A stretch of 64,000 bases of DNA from the NCBI GenBank assembly GCA_016124535.1, contig WGNK01000044.1:19408-83407 (forward strand), written 5' to 3'. The translations under genes and the position numbers were made by a program. The notes under the pieces are model-generated. The model had not been told where the DNA came from, did not search any database, and saw only the letters and a program-made list of their open reading frames with translations. Source of the stretch: Azospirillum sp. (lineage in GTDB: Bacteria; Pseudomonadota; Alphaproteobacteria; Azospirillales; Azospirillaceae). The first letter of the stretch is position 1; each line of letters opens with the position of its first letter. This document shows, piece after piece, positions 7,366 through 16,679 of the stretch.

Positions 7366-8541
7366 TTGGCCGCCGCTGCCGTTACGGTCAGATTGCTGCA
7401 GGGCCTGGGCGAGATCGCCGCGGCCGAGTGGGATGCCTGCGCCGGTACCGCCAATCCCTTCGTCAGCCACGCCTTCCTGAGCACCCTTGAGCACAGCGGC
7501 ACGGTGTCGGGGCGGACCGGCTGGCTGCCGGTTCATCTGGTCGCCGAGGCGCCGGGCGGCAGGATCGACGGCGCGGTCCCGATGTACCTGAAGAGCCACT
7601 CTTTCGGCGAATATGTGTTCGATCACGCCTGGGCCGACGCCTATCAGCAGGCCGGCGGCGACTATTATCCCAAGCTGCAAATCGCGGTGCCGTTTACCCC
7701 GGTGCCCGGCCCCCGGCTGCTGGTCCGGCCCGATGCCGATCCGGCGACCGCGGCGTCGCTGATCCGGGCGATCGAACTGGTCGGACGCCAGCAGAGCGTA
7801 TCCTCGGCCCATGTGACCTTTCCCGACCCGGCGGCGTGGCACCGATTGGGCGAGGCCGGCTGGCTTCTGCGCAGCGGCCATCAATACCATTGGCACAACC
7901 AGGGCTACCGCAGTTTCGACGATTTCCTGGCCGCGCTGTCGTCGCGCAAGCGCAAGGCGATCCGCAAGGAACGCCGGGCGGTCGCCGACAGCGGGGTCGC
8001 CATCGAGGTGCTGACCGGTGCGGCACTCCGGCCCGAGCATTGGGACGCGTTTTATCGCTTCTACATCGACACCGGCAGCCGCAAATGGGGCCGGCCCTAC
8101 CTCAACCGCGGCTTTTTCCATCGTCTGGGCGCGGTGCTGGCCGAGCGGGTGGTGCTGGTGATGGCGGCGCGCAACGGCCGCTGGATCGCCGGTGCGCTCA
8201 ACCTGCTCGGGCAGGACGCCCTTTATGGCCGCCACTGGGGCGCCGTCGAAGACGTGCCGTTCCTGCATTTCGAAACCTGCTACTACCGGGCGATCGAGTT
8301 TGCCATCACCCATGGTCTGGCGCGGGTCGAGGCCGGCGCCCAGGGTGAGCACAAGCTGCAGCGCGGCTATCTGCCGGTGCCGACCTACAGCGCCCATTGG
8401 ATCCGCGATGCCGGGTTCCGCCGGGTGCTCGACCACCATCTGCGCCGCGAGCGCGAGATGGTCGGCCACACGGTGGCAGCGCTCGGCGAGGCGACGCCCT
8501 ATCGGCACGAAGCCGCCGACGACGGCTGCGGCGAGCCATGA
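7366..8541 (+). CDS. DUF482 / FemAB-like GNAT-fold acyltransferase
   Basis: About 391 residues matching the peptidogalycan-biosynthesis DUF482 family: ANPFVSHAFLSTLE near the start, the SRKRKAIRKERR basic stretch, FYRFYIDTGSRKWGRPYLNR, and the ending GAQGEHKLQRGYLPVPTYSAHWI. These are double-GNAT proteins related to FemAB aminoacyl transferases; the substrate is unknown. No ATG gives a sensible start. A TTG at 7366, 12 bp after the RidA stop with GAGGGCGG upstream, fits best. The gene ends in an ATGA overlap with the next gene. No signal peptide is seen, so it is probably cytoplasmic. Confidence 0.82.
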   Translation: MAAAAVTVRLLQGLGEIAAAEWDACAGTANPFVSHAFLSTLEHSGTVSGRTGWLPVHLVAEAPGGRIDGAVPMYLKSHSFGEYVFDHAWADAYQQAGGDYYPKLQIAVPFTPVPGPRLLVRPDADPATAASLIRAIELVGRQQSVSSAHVTFPDPAAWHRLGEAGWLLRSGHQYHWHNQGYRSFDDFLAALSSRKRKAIRKERRAVADSGVAIEVLTGAALRPEHWDAFYRFYIDTGSRKWGRPYLNRGFFHRLGAVLAERVVLVMAARNGRWIAGALNLLGQDALYGRHWGAVEDVPFLHFETCYYRAIEFAITHGLARVEAGAQGEHKLQRGYLPVPTYSAHWIRDAGFRRVLDHHLRREREMVGHTVAALGEATPYRHEAADDGCGEP

Positions 8542-9008
8542 CTCACCGCTCTGGGCCGGAGAACCGGCCGGACCGGACCGAACCGGTCTGGCTGCGGCTG
8601 GCCAGAGGCGGACTGGCCCTGGTGGCGGCCGGGATGGTCATCATGGCGGCCGGCTGGCTGGTGTTGCGCTGGAACGAAACCGCCGCCCTCGGACGGCCGG
8701 ACAGCCATCCCGAGGCGTTGACCTGGGGGCTGCGGACCGGCGGCCTTGCCCTGGTGGCCGCCGGCATCCGCTTGGCGCTGGAGCCGGTCACCACCGTGTT
8801 CGGCTTTGCGCCCGAGGCTCGCGCCGGCCTGGCGCCGGGGGTCACCGTGGTGGCGCTGGCGCTGGCGCTGGCAGTCGCGGCGGTCACCATCGCCATGGTC
8901 TGGGTCGCCCGCACGCCCGGTCCGGCGCTGGGGCTCGCCGGCGGCGGCATCCTGTCGGCGGTGGTGATCCTCGTGCTCAAGCTGCGGGGGCCGCGAGACC
9001 CCCGATGA
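8538..9008 (+). CDS. Small integral membrane protein of unknown function
   Basis: A 156-residue protein whose ATG overlaps the stop of the DUF482 gene (ATGA), so it is made from the same message. A hydrophilic N-terminal tail is followed by four hydrophobic stretches (about 22-46, 70-85, 105-127, 134-150) that read as transmembrane helices rich in Val, Ala and Leu. I do not recognise a family and see no catalytic or metal-binding motif. The low-complexity helices limit what can be said. Confidence 0.7.
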   Translation: MTHRSGPENRPDRTEPVWLRLARGGLALVAAGMVIMAAGWLVLRWNETAALGRPDSHPEALTWGLRTGGLALVAAGIRLALEPVTTVFGFAPEARAGLAPGVTVVALALALAVAAVTIAMVWVARTPGPALGLAGGGILSAVVILVLKLRGPRDPR

Positions 9009-9133
9009 CCGGGGATCCCACCGGCCCGGGACCACGGACGCCGCCGTTTACCTTCACAGTCTATCGATGGTAGCTTGCCGCGAGCCGTTTGCCGGCGGGG
9101 CGGCAGAGCGCCGGATCGGAGAAGGATCGAACG

Positions 9134-9631
9134 ATGCAGTTGCCCAGGGCGGTGTTACCGGTTGCTCTCGTCGTGCTGATTGCCGGCTGCGCTGAAACCG
9201 CCGCGCCGCCGCATCCCGGAATCTCGGCCGGTCCGACCCTGACCACGGTCGGGAGCCCCAACCGGGCGGCGATCGGCGAAAATATCGCCGAAAGCCGCTG
9301 CGTCACCTGCCATCAGATCTCGCCCCGGATCGTCTCCGAGAACCGGATGCCGGGTCCGCCGTTCCCCGACATCGCGGTCCGCCCGACGATCAACGCCAAG
9401 GCGCTCGACCAGATTTTGCGCACCCGGCATATCGTCTTCGTCACCGGCAGCGCTCAGACCATGCCGGCCTTCAATCTTACCGATGATGAGCGCACCGCCA
9501 TGGTCGATTATATCCTGAGCTTCCGCTCCCAGGACCTGCGAGCCGGAGCACCGCCAGCGGGCGGCGATCGGCTGCGCTGGCTCGCGGTCGAACCCCCGGC
9601 GCCCGGCTCGCGGTTCGAGACGCCCCCTTAG
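9134..9631 (+). CDS. Lipoprotein c-type cytochrome
   Basis: A 165-residue protein with a lipoprotein signal: a hydrophobic stretch then LIAGC near residue 19, so lipidation at that Cys is expected. One haem c motif, CVTCH, lies near residue 55, and a Met in QTMPAF is a likely distal ligand. The DDERTAMVDYILSF helix is typical of small class I cytochromes c. It probably acts as a monohaem electron carrier in the periplasm, anchored to a membrane. GAAGGA lies upstream of the ATG. The partner enzyme is not apparent from the neighbours. Confidence 0.88.
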   Translation: MQLPRAVLPVALVVLIAGCAETAAPPHPGISAGPTLTTVGSPNRAAIGENIAESRCVTCHQISPRIVSENRMPGPPFPDIAVRPTINAKALDQILRTRHIVFVTGSAQTMPAFNLTDDERTAMVDYILSFRSQDLRAGAPPAGGDRLRWLAVEPPAPGSRFETPP

Positions 9632-9709
9632 GCCCGGCCGATCAGGACCTCAGGCTACCGGCGGCGGATCACCTCGGGGCCGGACCACTCAGGATTGTCG
9701 CACTCAGGA

Positions 9710-10273
9710 TTACACCGTGGCGGGAGCGGCACCGTAGTGCGGCCAAGTCTCGCAATCGACCATGGGCGGCAGCGCGGCGGAAGGATCCGGCCAGCGGCTG
9801 ATCGGCCCATTGAGGCCGTCAAGGGTTCCCGGAACCAGATCCAGCCCGAGCAGCCGATTGTAATCGACCGGGCCGGGCAGGGTCAGGCCCAGAGTGGTCT
9901 GCCGGGAAAAGCCGAACGGTTCGTAATAGGGCGCATCGCCGACCAGGATCACGGCGCGATGGCCGAGGGCTGCGGCCCGGTTCAGGCTGCGTCCGATCAG
10001 CCGGGCGCCGACCCCCCGGCACCGCAGGTCCGAGGCCACCGCGATCGGTCCGAGCAGCAGCGCCGGCACGCTACCGGCCAGCAGGATCGGCCAATAGCGA
10101 ATGGTGCCGGCCAAGGTGCTGCCTTCGAGCGCGATCAGGCTCAGGCCGGCCGCCGGTGCGACGGACTGGCGCAGCCGATAGACCGTTTTGCCGTTGCGCT
10201 CCGGCCCGAACGCGGTATCGAGAAGGGTTTCGATCGCACCGGCATGGCCCGGCTGCTCGTCGACGATGATCAT
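9710..10273 (-). CDS. GNAT N-acetyltransferase, YhbS-like
   Basis: A 187-residue GNAT-fold enzyme. The acetyl-CoA pyrophosphate loop is visible as RCRGVGARLIGRSL, preceded by the beta strand LLGPIAVASDL and followed by ILVGDAPYYEPFGF, which is characteristic of the YhbS branch. The acetyl acceptor is unknown. ATG starts exist at 10273 and 10294; 10273 was kept because GGGAA lies about 12 nt upstream. A much longer open frame upstream on this strand overlaps a better gene on the other strand and was not used. Confidence 0.85.
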   Translation of the reverse strand: MIIVDEQPGHAGAIETLLDTAFGPERNGKTVYRLRQSVAPAAGLSLIALEGSTLAGTIRYWPILLAGSVPALLLGPIAVASDLRCRGVGARLIGRSLNRAAALGHRAVILVGDAPYYEPFGFSRQTTLGLTLPGPVDYNRLLGLDLVPGTLDGLNGPISRWPDPSAALPPMVDCETWPHYGAAPATV

Positions 10274-10672
10274 CGAATGGTGTGTTCCCGGCATCTGACA
10301 GGGGAAGTAACGATGCCTTCCCTGGCCGGTCACGAAGGCCGCCGCGTTCAGGCGGCTGGCGCTTTGGCACCGGCGGGAAGGCCGCAGACGACCGCACTCG
10401 CATATCGCGAGCGCAAGATTCGTCGTCGGGATTCCAGCAGGTGCACCATGGTAGATGCCGATCGGTTGCCGCAAGCAGTCAACCAGATAGGGTATTTCCC
10501 GAAGGAAAGCCAGGGAATTCCAGTCGCATGGCTGGTCTGTGGCGAGACCGCTGGACAATCCCGAGAAGCTGCGTCCCGGCGTCGGGCGGTGAGGGTCGGC
10601 GAGAGTTGCGGTCGCCGAGCGATCGGTGCATCCTGACCGGCCCGAAGGCTGAACGACGGTTACCGGAAGGTC
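10274..10672. other. Intergenic gap between divergent genes
   Basis: About 400 bp between the YhbS-like gene (minus) and the first unknown gene (plus). I see no convincing gene, RNA fold or repeat. It must hold the promoters for both flanking genes, but no clear -35/-10 pair stands out. Confidence 0.5.
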
Positions 10673-11782
10673 ATGGATCAACGCAAGGAGACCGACTACG
10701 TCCCCGGCAGCTTTGCCGAACGTGGATTGACGGTACCCTTCACCACACCGATCGTTGCCCAGGCACGGGTTCGTCTCGACGGCAACGACCGGATCGAATT
10801 CATCCTGCCCAGCTTGTCCGGCGGCAAGGGTCGCTACGTGATGCCCTGGAGCACCGTGCAGTCGCTGGCGACCACGACGCTGCACGACCGGGCGCTCTAC
10901 GACCGGATGTCGCCCGGCGTGATCGAAACGCCGGCGGCACTGCGCCGCGCCGCGTTGCAGGTGGCATCCAAAGGACTGGCCGGCCCGAAGGCGGCCAGGG
11001 CGGCCCAGGCGGCGCTGGCGGCGGACGAAAACTCCCAGGTCAGTGCCAATTTCCTGCTGGTCGCCCGGCTGCTCAGCCTGGTCGGCATGTCGACCAGCGA
11101 TATCCTCGACGATGAGCGCCGCGGCGAAGTTTCCCGGACCAGGGTTCGGGCTGCGCTCGGCCGGGTTGCCGACAGCCTGACGCTGCCCAAGGCCGACCTT
11201 TATCACCGGGTCGAGGCTCTCAGTGTCCTGATCAGCCCGCTCGGCCTCGCCGATGCGCCGCAGCCCGGACGGTTGCGCGATCTGGCCCGGACGCTGGCGG
11301 CGTTTACCGCCGAGGTCCAGAACTGGGCCACGTCGACGGTTGCCGATGTCGCCCAACTCGGGAGCTTCGTCGGCCAGGTCGCCAATGCCACCCAGGCGAT
11401 GGTCCAGGCCGAGATCGATCGGTTCGATGCCGCCCTGGCGCAGCCGGCGGCGATTTTCAAGGCCTGGGAGGGCCGGGCCGGGGCGATGAAGGCCTCGGTC
11501 GCGCGGACCGAATTGCTGCTCGACGGCTGGGAATACCTGCTCGGGTTGTGGCGCGTTGCCGCCGAGCGCGACAACGCCGAAAAGCAATCGGCGATCGCCG
11601 ACCTGTTCCGCCTGCTGCCGATGATTCCAAAAAGCGAAGGCCGGTTCGCCAGCGCGAAGGAGTATGTGGATCTCGGCAACGTCCAACGACGGTGGGTGCG
11701 GGCCAACGAAGACTGGCGGTCGGGACGGCTGGATTTCGATCAGGTCCACAAAATCGAGGCGATCAAGGCGCAGCTGCGATGA
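10673..11782 (+). CDS. Unknown protein, first of a coupled pair
   Basis: A 369-residue protein with GGAAGG upstream of the ATG. I do not recognise it. It has no signal peptide, transmembrane helix or cysteine, so it should be a soluble cytoplasmic protein. The first 75 residues look like a beta-rich domain (TTPIVAQARVRLDGNDRIEFILPSL in part). The remainder is strongly helical, with long Ala/Leu/Arg stretches and aromatic residues near the end (DLGNVQRRWVRANEDW). Its stop overlaps the next start by 4 nt, so the two are probably co-produced and may form a complex. Confidence 0.75.
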   Translation: MDQRKETDYVPGSFAERGLTVPFTTPIVAQARVRLDGNDRIEFILPSLSGGKGRYVMPWSTVQSLATTTLHDRALYDRMSPGVIETPAALRRAALQVASKGLAGPKAARAAQAALAADENSQVSANFLLVARLLSLVGMSTSDILDDERRGEVSRTRVRAALGRVADSLTLPKADLYHRVEALSVLISPLGLADAPQPGRLRDLARTLAAFTAEVQNWATSTVADVAQLGSFVGQVANATQAMVQAEIDRFDAALAQPAAIFKAWEGRAGAMKASVARTELLLDGWEYLLGLWRVAAERDNAEKQSAIADLFRLLPMIPKSEGRFASAKEYVDLGNVQRRWVRANEDWRSGRLDFDQVHKIEAIKAQLR

Positions 11783-13131
11783 GCACCTCCGACTATTGGC
11801 AGAAGGTGGCCGAAGCGACCCGGAATTTGCCCGATCACAAGCTTCTCGATGTGGTCGCCCTGATCGACCGGCTGCCCGACGAGGGCCGGCCGCTCCACGT
11901 CCTTGAAGCGATGCGCGGCCGGCTGACCCGGCTGCGGCCGCCACGGCGCCTGACCATCCAGCGGTTGCTGTTCCTGCCGGTCGAGGATCTGTTCGATCCG
12001 CCCGATGCCTACCGGCGCAAAATCGGCCGGCTGTCGCGCGCGGTTATCCGGGTGTGCTGGCGCACCCTGGTCGAACGCGGTGACGCCGCCCTGATCGAAT
12101 CGACCGCGCGCCGGCTCAAGGGCCTGGAGACCCATGAGCCGGCGGAGCTGATGCCGGTCGCAGCACCGCTGTGGCGCTCGGCCGCCGCCACGCTGGCGGA
12201 CGCCCACGCCATCGCCGAGCGCGACCGCATGGCCGGGGTCAAGATGTTCGGCCGGGACGATGATCTGCTGCGCCAGGTCGGCGACATCGCGATTATTTTC
12301 GGCATCGGCGAGCCGATCATGACGGCCAAGTTCGAGCTGCCGGCCAAGCCGATCCAGTCGATTTCGGCCGGTCAGGCCGAAATGCTGACCCGGATGATCG
12401 CCCAGCTCGGCAGCAGCCAATTGGTCCTGGCGAAGACCTTCGTGCTGGTTCTGGCGGCCCGCATGGCGCGGCCGGGCGACCTGCTCGAGGTGCTGGACAG
12501 CGCGCGATTCCCCTGCCAGGTCACCGAACGCGACACCATGGTGCGCGAGGTCGAAGCATCGATCATCGCCAATCTGGTGCGCGAAGCCCAGGCGCTGCGC
12601 AGCACGGCAAAGGCGCCAGCGGATCCGGTCGCGGCGACCGAGACCGCCCGCCGCCTGGTCGAGGGCCTGACTTCGCTGCGGAGCAGTATGAAATCGCTGA
12701 GCGAGCCGGCGACCATGGCGCATATCCAGAGCGCCCGGCGGGAGATCGCGGGCTACATCATGGGCAATGTCATCGATCGGGCCGAGCGGACCATGGCCAG
12801 CCTGATTGGCGCCGACGCCGGCTCCGCAGGGTCGTCGATCGAGACCCTCTCGGAACCGCAGCTGGAGGCGACCGAGGCGCTGGCATTGTCGCTGCGGCAT
12901 TGCGCCGGCATGGGCGAGGCGGTCGGCATCCAACGCGAGGTCGCGGCCAAGCTGCGCGTGGTCTGCGACAGTTTGGCGCGCAGCATCGATGCGCTGAACT
13001 TGACGCCTGAGGCCCAGGAACGCCGACTCTACGGCACGCTGCGCCTGATCGAAATGATCGAGGGACCGGAGGCGGCGGAAGCACTGTGGCTGAAGGGCTT
13101 GGAGCGATTGGGATTCGGCCCCGCCATGTGA
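11779..13131 (+). CDS. Unknown helical protein, second of a coupled pair
   Basis: A 450-residue protein that starts at an ATGA overlap with the preceding gene. I do not recognise the family. It is almost entirely alpha-helical by composition, with no signal peptide or membrane segment. Visible landmarks are a basic stretch RGRLTRLRPPRRLTIQRL near residue 50, GRDDDLLRQVGDIAIIFGIGEP in the middle, and helices rich in Arg, Glu and Ala toward the end. A 21-nt hairpin (TCCCGGC, 7-nt loop, GCCGGGA) directly follows the stop and may help terminate the transcript, although it lacks a T tract. Confidence 0.75.
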   Translation: MSTSDYWQKVAEATRNLPDHKLLDVVALIDRLPDEGRPLHVLEAMRGRLTRLRPPRRLTIQRLLFLPVEDLFDPPDAYRRKIGRLSRAVIRVCWRTLVERGDAALIESTARRLKGLETHEPAELMPVAAPLWRSAAATLADAHAIAERDRMAGVKMFGRDDDLLRQVGDIAIIFGIGEPIMTAKFELPAKPIQSISAGQAEMLTRMIAQLGSSQLVLAKTFVLVLAARMARPGDLLEVLDSARFPCQVTERDTMVREVEASIIANLVREAQALRSTAKAPADPVAATETARRLVEGLTSLRSSMKSLSEPATMAHIQSARREIAGYIMGNVIDRAERTMASLIGADAGSAGSSIETLSEPQLEATEALALSLRHCAGMGEAVGIQREVAAKLRVVCDSLARSIDALNLTPEAQERRLYGTLRLIEMIEGPEAAEALWLKGLERLGFGPAM

Positions 13132-13329
13132 TCCCGGCGCGATCGGCCGGGAGCGGATAACGGACCCTGGGAGCGACTGCGTCCTCACGGCAACAGCTGC
13201 GCATGGCTGCCACACCTTCCAGGCCGCCTGAGCAGGAAGACGGTTGACGATGGCGGCGAAACCGGGATCTGATGACCGCTTCAGGAGCAGCATCGGCACC
13301 GCGGTGGGAGTGCTGCGGCGAGCGAGGCA

Positions 13330-14904
13330 ATGCGCAAGATACTGCCGGCAAGCCATGTTGACCCGGTCCTGCTCGATCCGATGGCACCTGGGCGGGATAC
13401 GGCATCCCGGCCAGACGCGGCGGCCATCGGGCGGCGCGCGACGACTGGTACGGGCGACCAGGAAACCAATGGCGCGGCGCCACGGGGCGGACTAGGCCGG
13501 CTGCGCATCCTGAGTCGTGTCCGCCAGTGGTTCAGCCGCGGCGCCTCCCAAAGCCTGGCCGGCCGGGTCCTGGCGGTGGTGCTGCTGGCCCTGAGCCTGT
13601 CCCATTTGGCGGGGCTGGTGATCGGCGCAGTCGATCGGGCCGAACAGGCGACGGCGGAGGATTTGCGGGATCTGGCCGACCGCATCGCCCAGCTTGCCCT
13701 GGTGATCGACGCGGTGGCCGAGCCGGAGCGTGGCCGCCTGATCGAGATCGCCAGCGGCGGCGCGTTGACCGTGGTGGCCAGCGACGGACCGGCCTTCCGC
13801 ACGGTTGTCGACGATCGCGGTCGGACGACGCTGGTCCGACACGCCATCGAGGCGGCCTACGCCAAGCGGTCGCAGCCCGAGACCGCGATTCAAATCTTCA
13901 CGACGGCGTCGGGCGATGGCCAGCAAGCAGAGCGACGCCAGGAATTGCGGGTTTCGGTTCGGCTTGATAACGACACCTGGCTGAATTTCACGGCACCGCT
14001 TGCCGGTCCGCAGCTGACCATCCGGCCGCAGGCGGCGGTGATCGTTCTGGTGCTGCTCGGAACCACCCTGATCCTCTCGGGCTGGGCGATCCGGCTGTTG
14101 TTTCAGCCGCTGAACGCCCTGGCCGGTGCAGCGGTGCGCTTTCACCACGATGTTAGCAGTCCGGCGCTGCCCGAGACCGGCCCGATCGAGGTGCGCCATC
14201 TCGCCCGCGCGATCAACCGCCTGCAATACCGGCTGCGCCGCTATGTCGACGACCGGCGCCAGGTCCTGGGCGCGATCGCCCGCGACCTGCGCACGCCGAT
14301 CACCTTGCTGCGCCTGCGCGCCGAGGCGGTCGAGGACCCGGATCTTCAGGGCAAGCTGATCGGAGCGCTCGACGATATGGAGGCGATGATCGCCTCGTCG
14401 CTGTCGTTCATCCGCCAGGATGCCTTGCGCGAGGGCATCCGCAACATCGATCTCGGCGCCCTGGTTGAGGGCATCTGTGCCGACATGGCCGAAGCCGGCC
14501 TGCCGGTGCGCCTGCTCGGGGCGGTACCGGCGGCGTGTTTCGGGCGGCCGCTGGCGATCAAGCGCGCGCTGACCAATCTGATCGACAATGCGGTTCGCTA
14601 CGCCGGCAACGCCGATGTCCGATTGTTTCGCGACGGCGACCGGATCGTGATCACGGTTGACGACGAAGGGCCGGGCATGCCCGACGAACTGATCGAAATG
14701 GTGTTTACCCCGCTGGCCTCCAGTGACGAGGCGGCGATGCCGAAGGGCGGCCGGATCGGCCTCGGACTGAGCAATGCTTGGACCATCGTGCGCGCCCACG
14801 ACGGCGACATCACTCTGGAGAACAAAGATGGCGGTGGGCTGCGTAGCGTGGTGTCGCTGCCGGTGCAAAAAGCCGCGCCGCCCGCCCGCAAGCTTCGACC
14901 GTAG
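13330..14904 (+). CDS. Histidine-kinase-like protein with Arg in place of the phospho-accepting His
   Basis: A 524-residue sensor. Transmembrane helices at about 76-99 and 236-258 bracket a periplasmic domain of about 135 residues; a HAMP-like region follows. The H-box reads AIARDLRTPITLLRLRAE where AIAHDLRTP is expected, so residue 318 is Arg (CGC at 14281) instead of His. The ATP-binding part looks intact: NLIDNAVRYA (N-box), DDEGPGMP (G1) and GRIGLGLSNAWTIVRAHDG (G2). It resembles EnvZ/RstB-type kinases. No response regulator is adjacent. It may be a pseudokinase or phosphatase-type modulator, or may have lost function. The start is uncertain; an ATG at 13381 is possible. Confidence 0.85.
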   Translation: MRKILPASHVDPVLLDPMAPGRDTASRPDAAAIGRRATTGTGDQETNGAAPRGGLGRLRILSRVRQWFSRGASQSLAGRVLAVVLLALSLSHLAGLVIGAVDRAEQATAEDLRDLADRIAQLALVIDAVAEPERGRLIEIASGGALTVVASDGPAFRTVVDDRGRTTLVRHAIEAAYAKRSQPETAIQIFTTASGDGQQAERRQELRVSVRLDNDTWLNFTAPLAGPQLTIRPQAAVIVLVLLGTTLILSGWAIRLLFQPLNALAGAAVRFHHDVSSPALPETGPIEVRHLARAINRLQYRLRRYVDDRRQVLGAIARDLRTPITLLRLRAEAVEDPDLQGKLIGALDDMEAMIASSLSFIRQDALREGIRNIDLGALVEGICADMAEAGLPVRLLGAVPAACFGRPLAIKRALTNLIDNAVRYAGNADVRLFRDGDRIVITVDDEGPGMPDELIEMVFTPLASSDEAAMPKGGRIGLGLSNAWTIVRAHDGDITLENKDGGGLRSVVSLPVQKAAPPARKLRP

Positions 14905-14977
14905 TACTTGACCGGCAATCGCAGTCCTGGCTGAAATGGCGGCGATCGTTTCGGGCGGACAGGCAAGGAGAGCGAGC

Positions 14978-15508
14978 ATGCGCAAACTGCTTTTGGCGAC
15001 CGTGGTGGCGCTGCTGCCGAGCCAGGTCTTCGCTCAGGCCGAGGCGGTCCCGGCGACCGCCGCCGCAACCGCCGCAGCCGAAGTCGGCGGTGTCGAAGCT
15101 CTGGCGGCACTGATGCTGGCGGCCGGCATTGCCGGTGGGCTGGTGGTTGCCGAACTCCTGACCGGCGGGGCCGCGACCGGGCCGCTTGCGGTCGGCCTGG
15201 TGACCGCCGAGGGCGCGGAAGGGGCCGCCGCCGGGGGCGGCATGATGGCCGTACGCATCGGGCATCCCGAGGTCGCCGAGGAGGCCGCCGCCGGCCGCAG
15301 TCTGGCCCACGCCAAGAGCGCCGAGGAAATGACCGCGATGCGCGCCGAAATGCGCGAACGCATGCTCGCGCGCAGGCAGGAGGTCCAGCGGGAGCTGGCC
15401 GAGAGGAACACGGCCAACCCAAACCCGACGGTCGCGCGCCCGGCAAACCCGGCCGCTCCGGCCGCCCCCGCCCCTGCGGTCAGTCCAGCTGCAACAGCTC
15501 AACCTTGA
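14978..15508 (+). CDS. Exported alanine-rich protein of unknown function
   Basis: A 176-residue protein with a clear signal peptide (MRKLLLATVVALLPSQVFA) and AAGGAG upstream of the ATG. The mature part begins Ala-rich and carries a hydrophobic segment of about 40 residues (LAALMLAAGIAGGLVVAELL onward) that could span the membrane. A charged helix rich in Met, Arg and Glu (about 105-140) and a Pro/Ala tail follow. I do not recognise a domain. Its final 29 bp overlap the converging rlmI-like gene. Confidence 0.7.
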   Translation: MRKLLLATVVALLPSQVFAQAEAVPATAAATAAAEVGGVEALAALMLAAGIAGGLVVAELLTGGAATGPLAVGLVTAEGAEGAAAGGGMMAVRIGHPEVAEEAAAGRSLAHAKSAEEMTAMRAEMRERMLARRQEVQRELAERNTANPNPTVARPANPAAPAAPAPAVSPAATAQP

Positions 15509-16679
15509 GATAGGCGCTCTCGGGCAGCAGGGGATGAACCGGATGGTCGGGCGCCGCCCCGCCGGAGCGCAGGATGCGCCCGCTTCGCTGGGCGTCCTGA
15601 AGCCCGCGCGCGACTTCCTCGGCAAAGCGCGCGGGCTCGACATTGTGGCTGCATGAGGCGATCAGCAGGAAACCGCCGGGTGCCGTGACCGCCGCGGCCA
15701 AGCGGGTCAGCTTGCGATAGGCGCGGGTGCCGGCGGCCACGTCTTTCCTGGATTTTACGAAGGCTGGCGGGTCGGCAACCACCACGTCGAAGCGCTCGCC
15801 GGCCGCGGCCAAGCGCGCCAGGGTCGCGAAGGCATCGCCGCGTTCGAAGTGGCAGCGCTCGGCGACGCCGCTGGCGATTGCGGCGCGGCCCGCGAGATCG
15901 AGCGCCGGCTGGGAGCCATCGACCGCCAGAACCGCCGCCGCACCGGCGCGCGCGCCCTGAATGGCAAAGCCACCGGTGTGGCAATAGAGATCGAGCATCC
16001 GCGCGCCCGGACACAGTCCGGCAACGAAGCTGCGGTGCTCGCGCTGATCGAAGAACCAGCCGGTTTTCTGCCCCGCGAGCGGATCGGCGAAAAAGCGGCA
16101 GCCGTTCTCCTCGACGGCGAGCGGGCCATCCAGGCTGCCTTTGGCGACCCGGACCTCGGCTTCCAGGCCCTCCAGGCGGCGCGCCGGACTGTCGTTGCGC
16201 AGCACCACCAGGTCGGGCACCAGTGCGTCTTCGAGCGCGGCCAGCAGATCGGGCAGCAGGCGGTCGATGCCGGCGGCATTGGCCTGAACCACCAATGCGC
16301 TACCGTAACGATCGATCACCAGTCCGGGCAACCCATCGGCCTCGGCATGGATCAGTCGGTAATATGGTGCGGCGTAAAGCCGTTGGCGCAGCCCAAGCGC
16401 CCGGGCCAGGCGCCGGCCGAGAAAGCCGCGGTCGATCGCTTCCTCGGGGTCCTGGGAGTAGAGCCGGGCCGCAATCAGGGTGTGGGGGTTGAAGGCGGCA
16501 CAGCCCAGCGCGCTGCCGCCCGCGGCGACCAGGCGGACGATCGTCCCCGGCGCCAGCGCCTTGGCCGCGTCGTCCATGCGGATTTCGTTGGAGTAGACCC
16601 AGGGATGGCCGTGGCGCAAACGCTTGTCGCGACCGGGCATCAGCGGCAGGGTCGGGCGCGCCGCCGGCTGCTCGCTCAA
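15480..16679 (-). CDS. rlmI: 23S rRNA (cytosine-C5) methyltransferase, RlmI type
   Basis: A 399-residue class I methyltransferase. The N-terminal PUA domain (about 10-85) contains GRDKRLRHGHPWVYSNEI. The catalytic part has GQKTGWFFDQREHR, the SAM-binding MLDLYCHTGGFAIQGA, VVADPPAFVKSRKD and the catalytic Cys in LLIASCSHNV. This matches RlmI, which methylates C1962 of 23S rRNA, and its close paralogues. The start is a TTG overlapping the stop of the upstream hydrolase gene (TTGA). An ATG 13 codons further in would leave out part of the PUA domain. It forms a two-gene operon with the acyl-CoA hydrolase. Confidence 0.9.
   Translation of the reverse strand: MSEQPAARPTLPLMPGRDKRLRHGHPWVYSNEIRMDDAAKALAPGTIVRLVAAGGSALGCAAFNPHTLIAARLYSQDPEEAIDRGFLGRRLARALGLRQRLYAAPYYRLIHAEADGLPGLVIDRYGSALVVQANAAGIDRLLPDLLAALEDALVPDLVVLRNDSPARRLEGLEAEVRVAKGSLDGPLAVEENGCRFFADPLAGQKTGWFFDQREHRSFVAGLCPGARMLDLYCHTGGFAIQGARAGAAAVLAVDGSQPALDLAGRAAIASGVAERCHFERGDAFATLARLAAAGERFDVVVADPPAFVKSRKDVAAGTRAYRKLTRLAAAVTAPGGFLLIASCSHNVEPARFAEEVARGLQDAQRSGRILRSGGAAPDHPVHPLLPESAYLKVELLQLD

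Noticed and set aside
9710..11944. A 744-codon open frame on the minus strand.
   Set aside because: Only its last 187 codons look like a protein (GNAT). The rest lies opposite two coupled genes with proper ribosome sites and is a GC-rich antisense frame.
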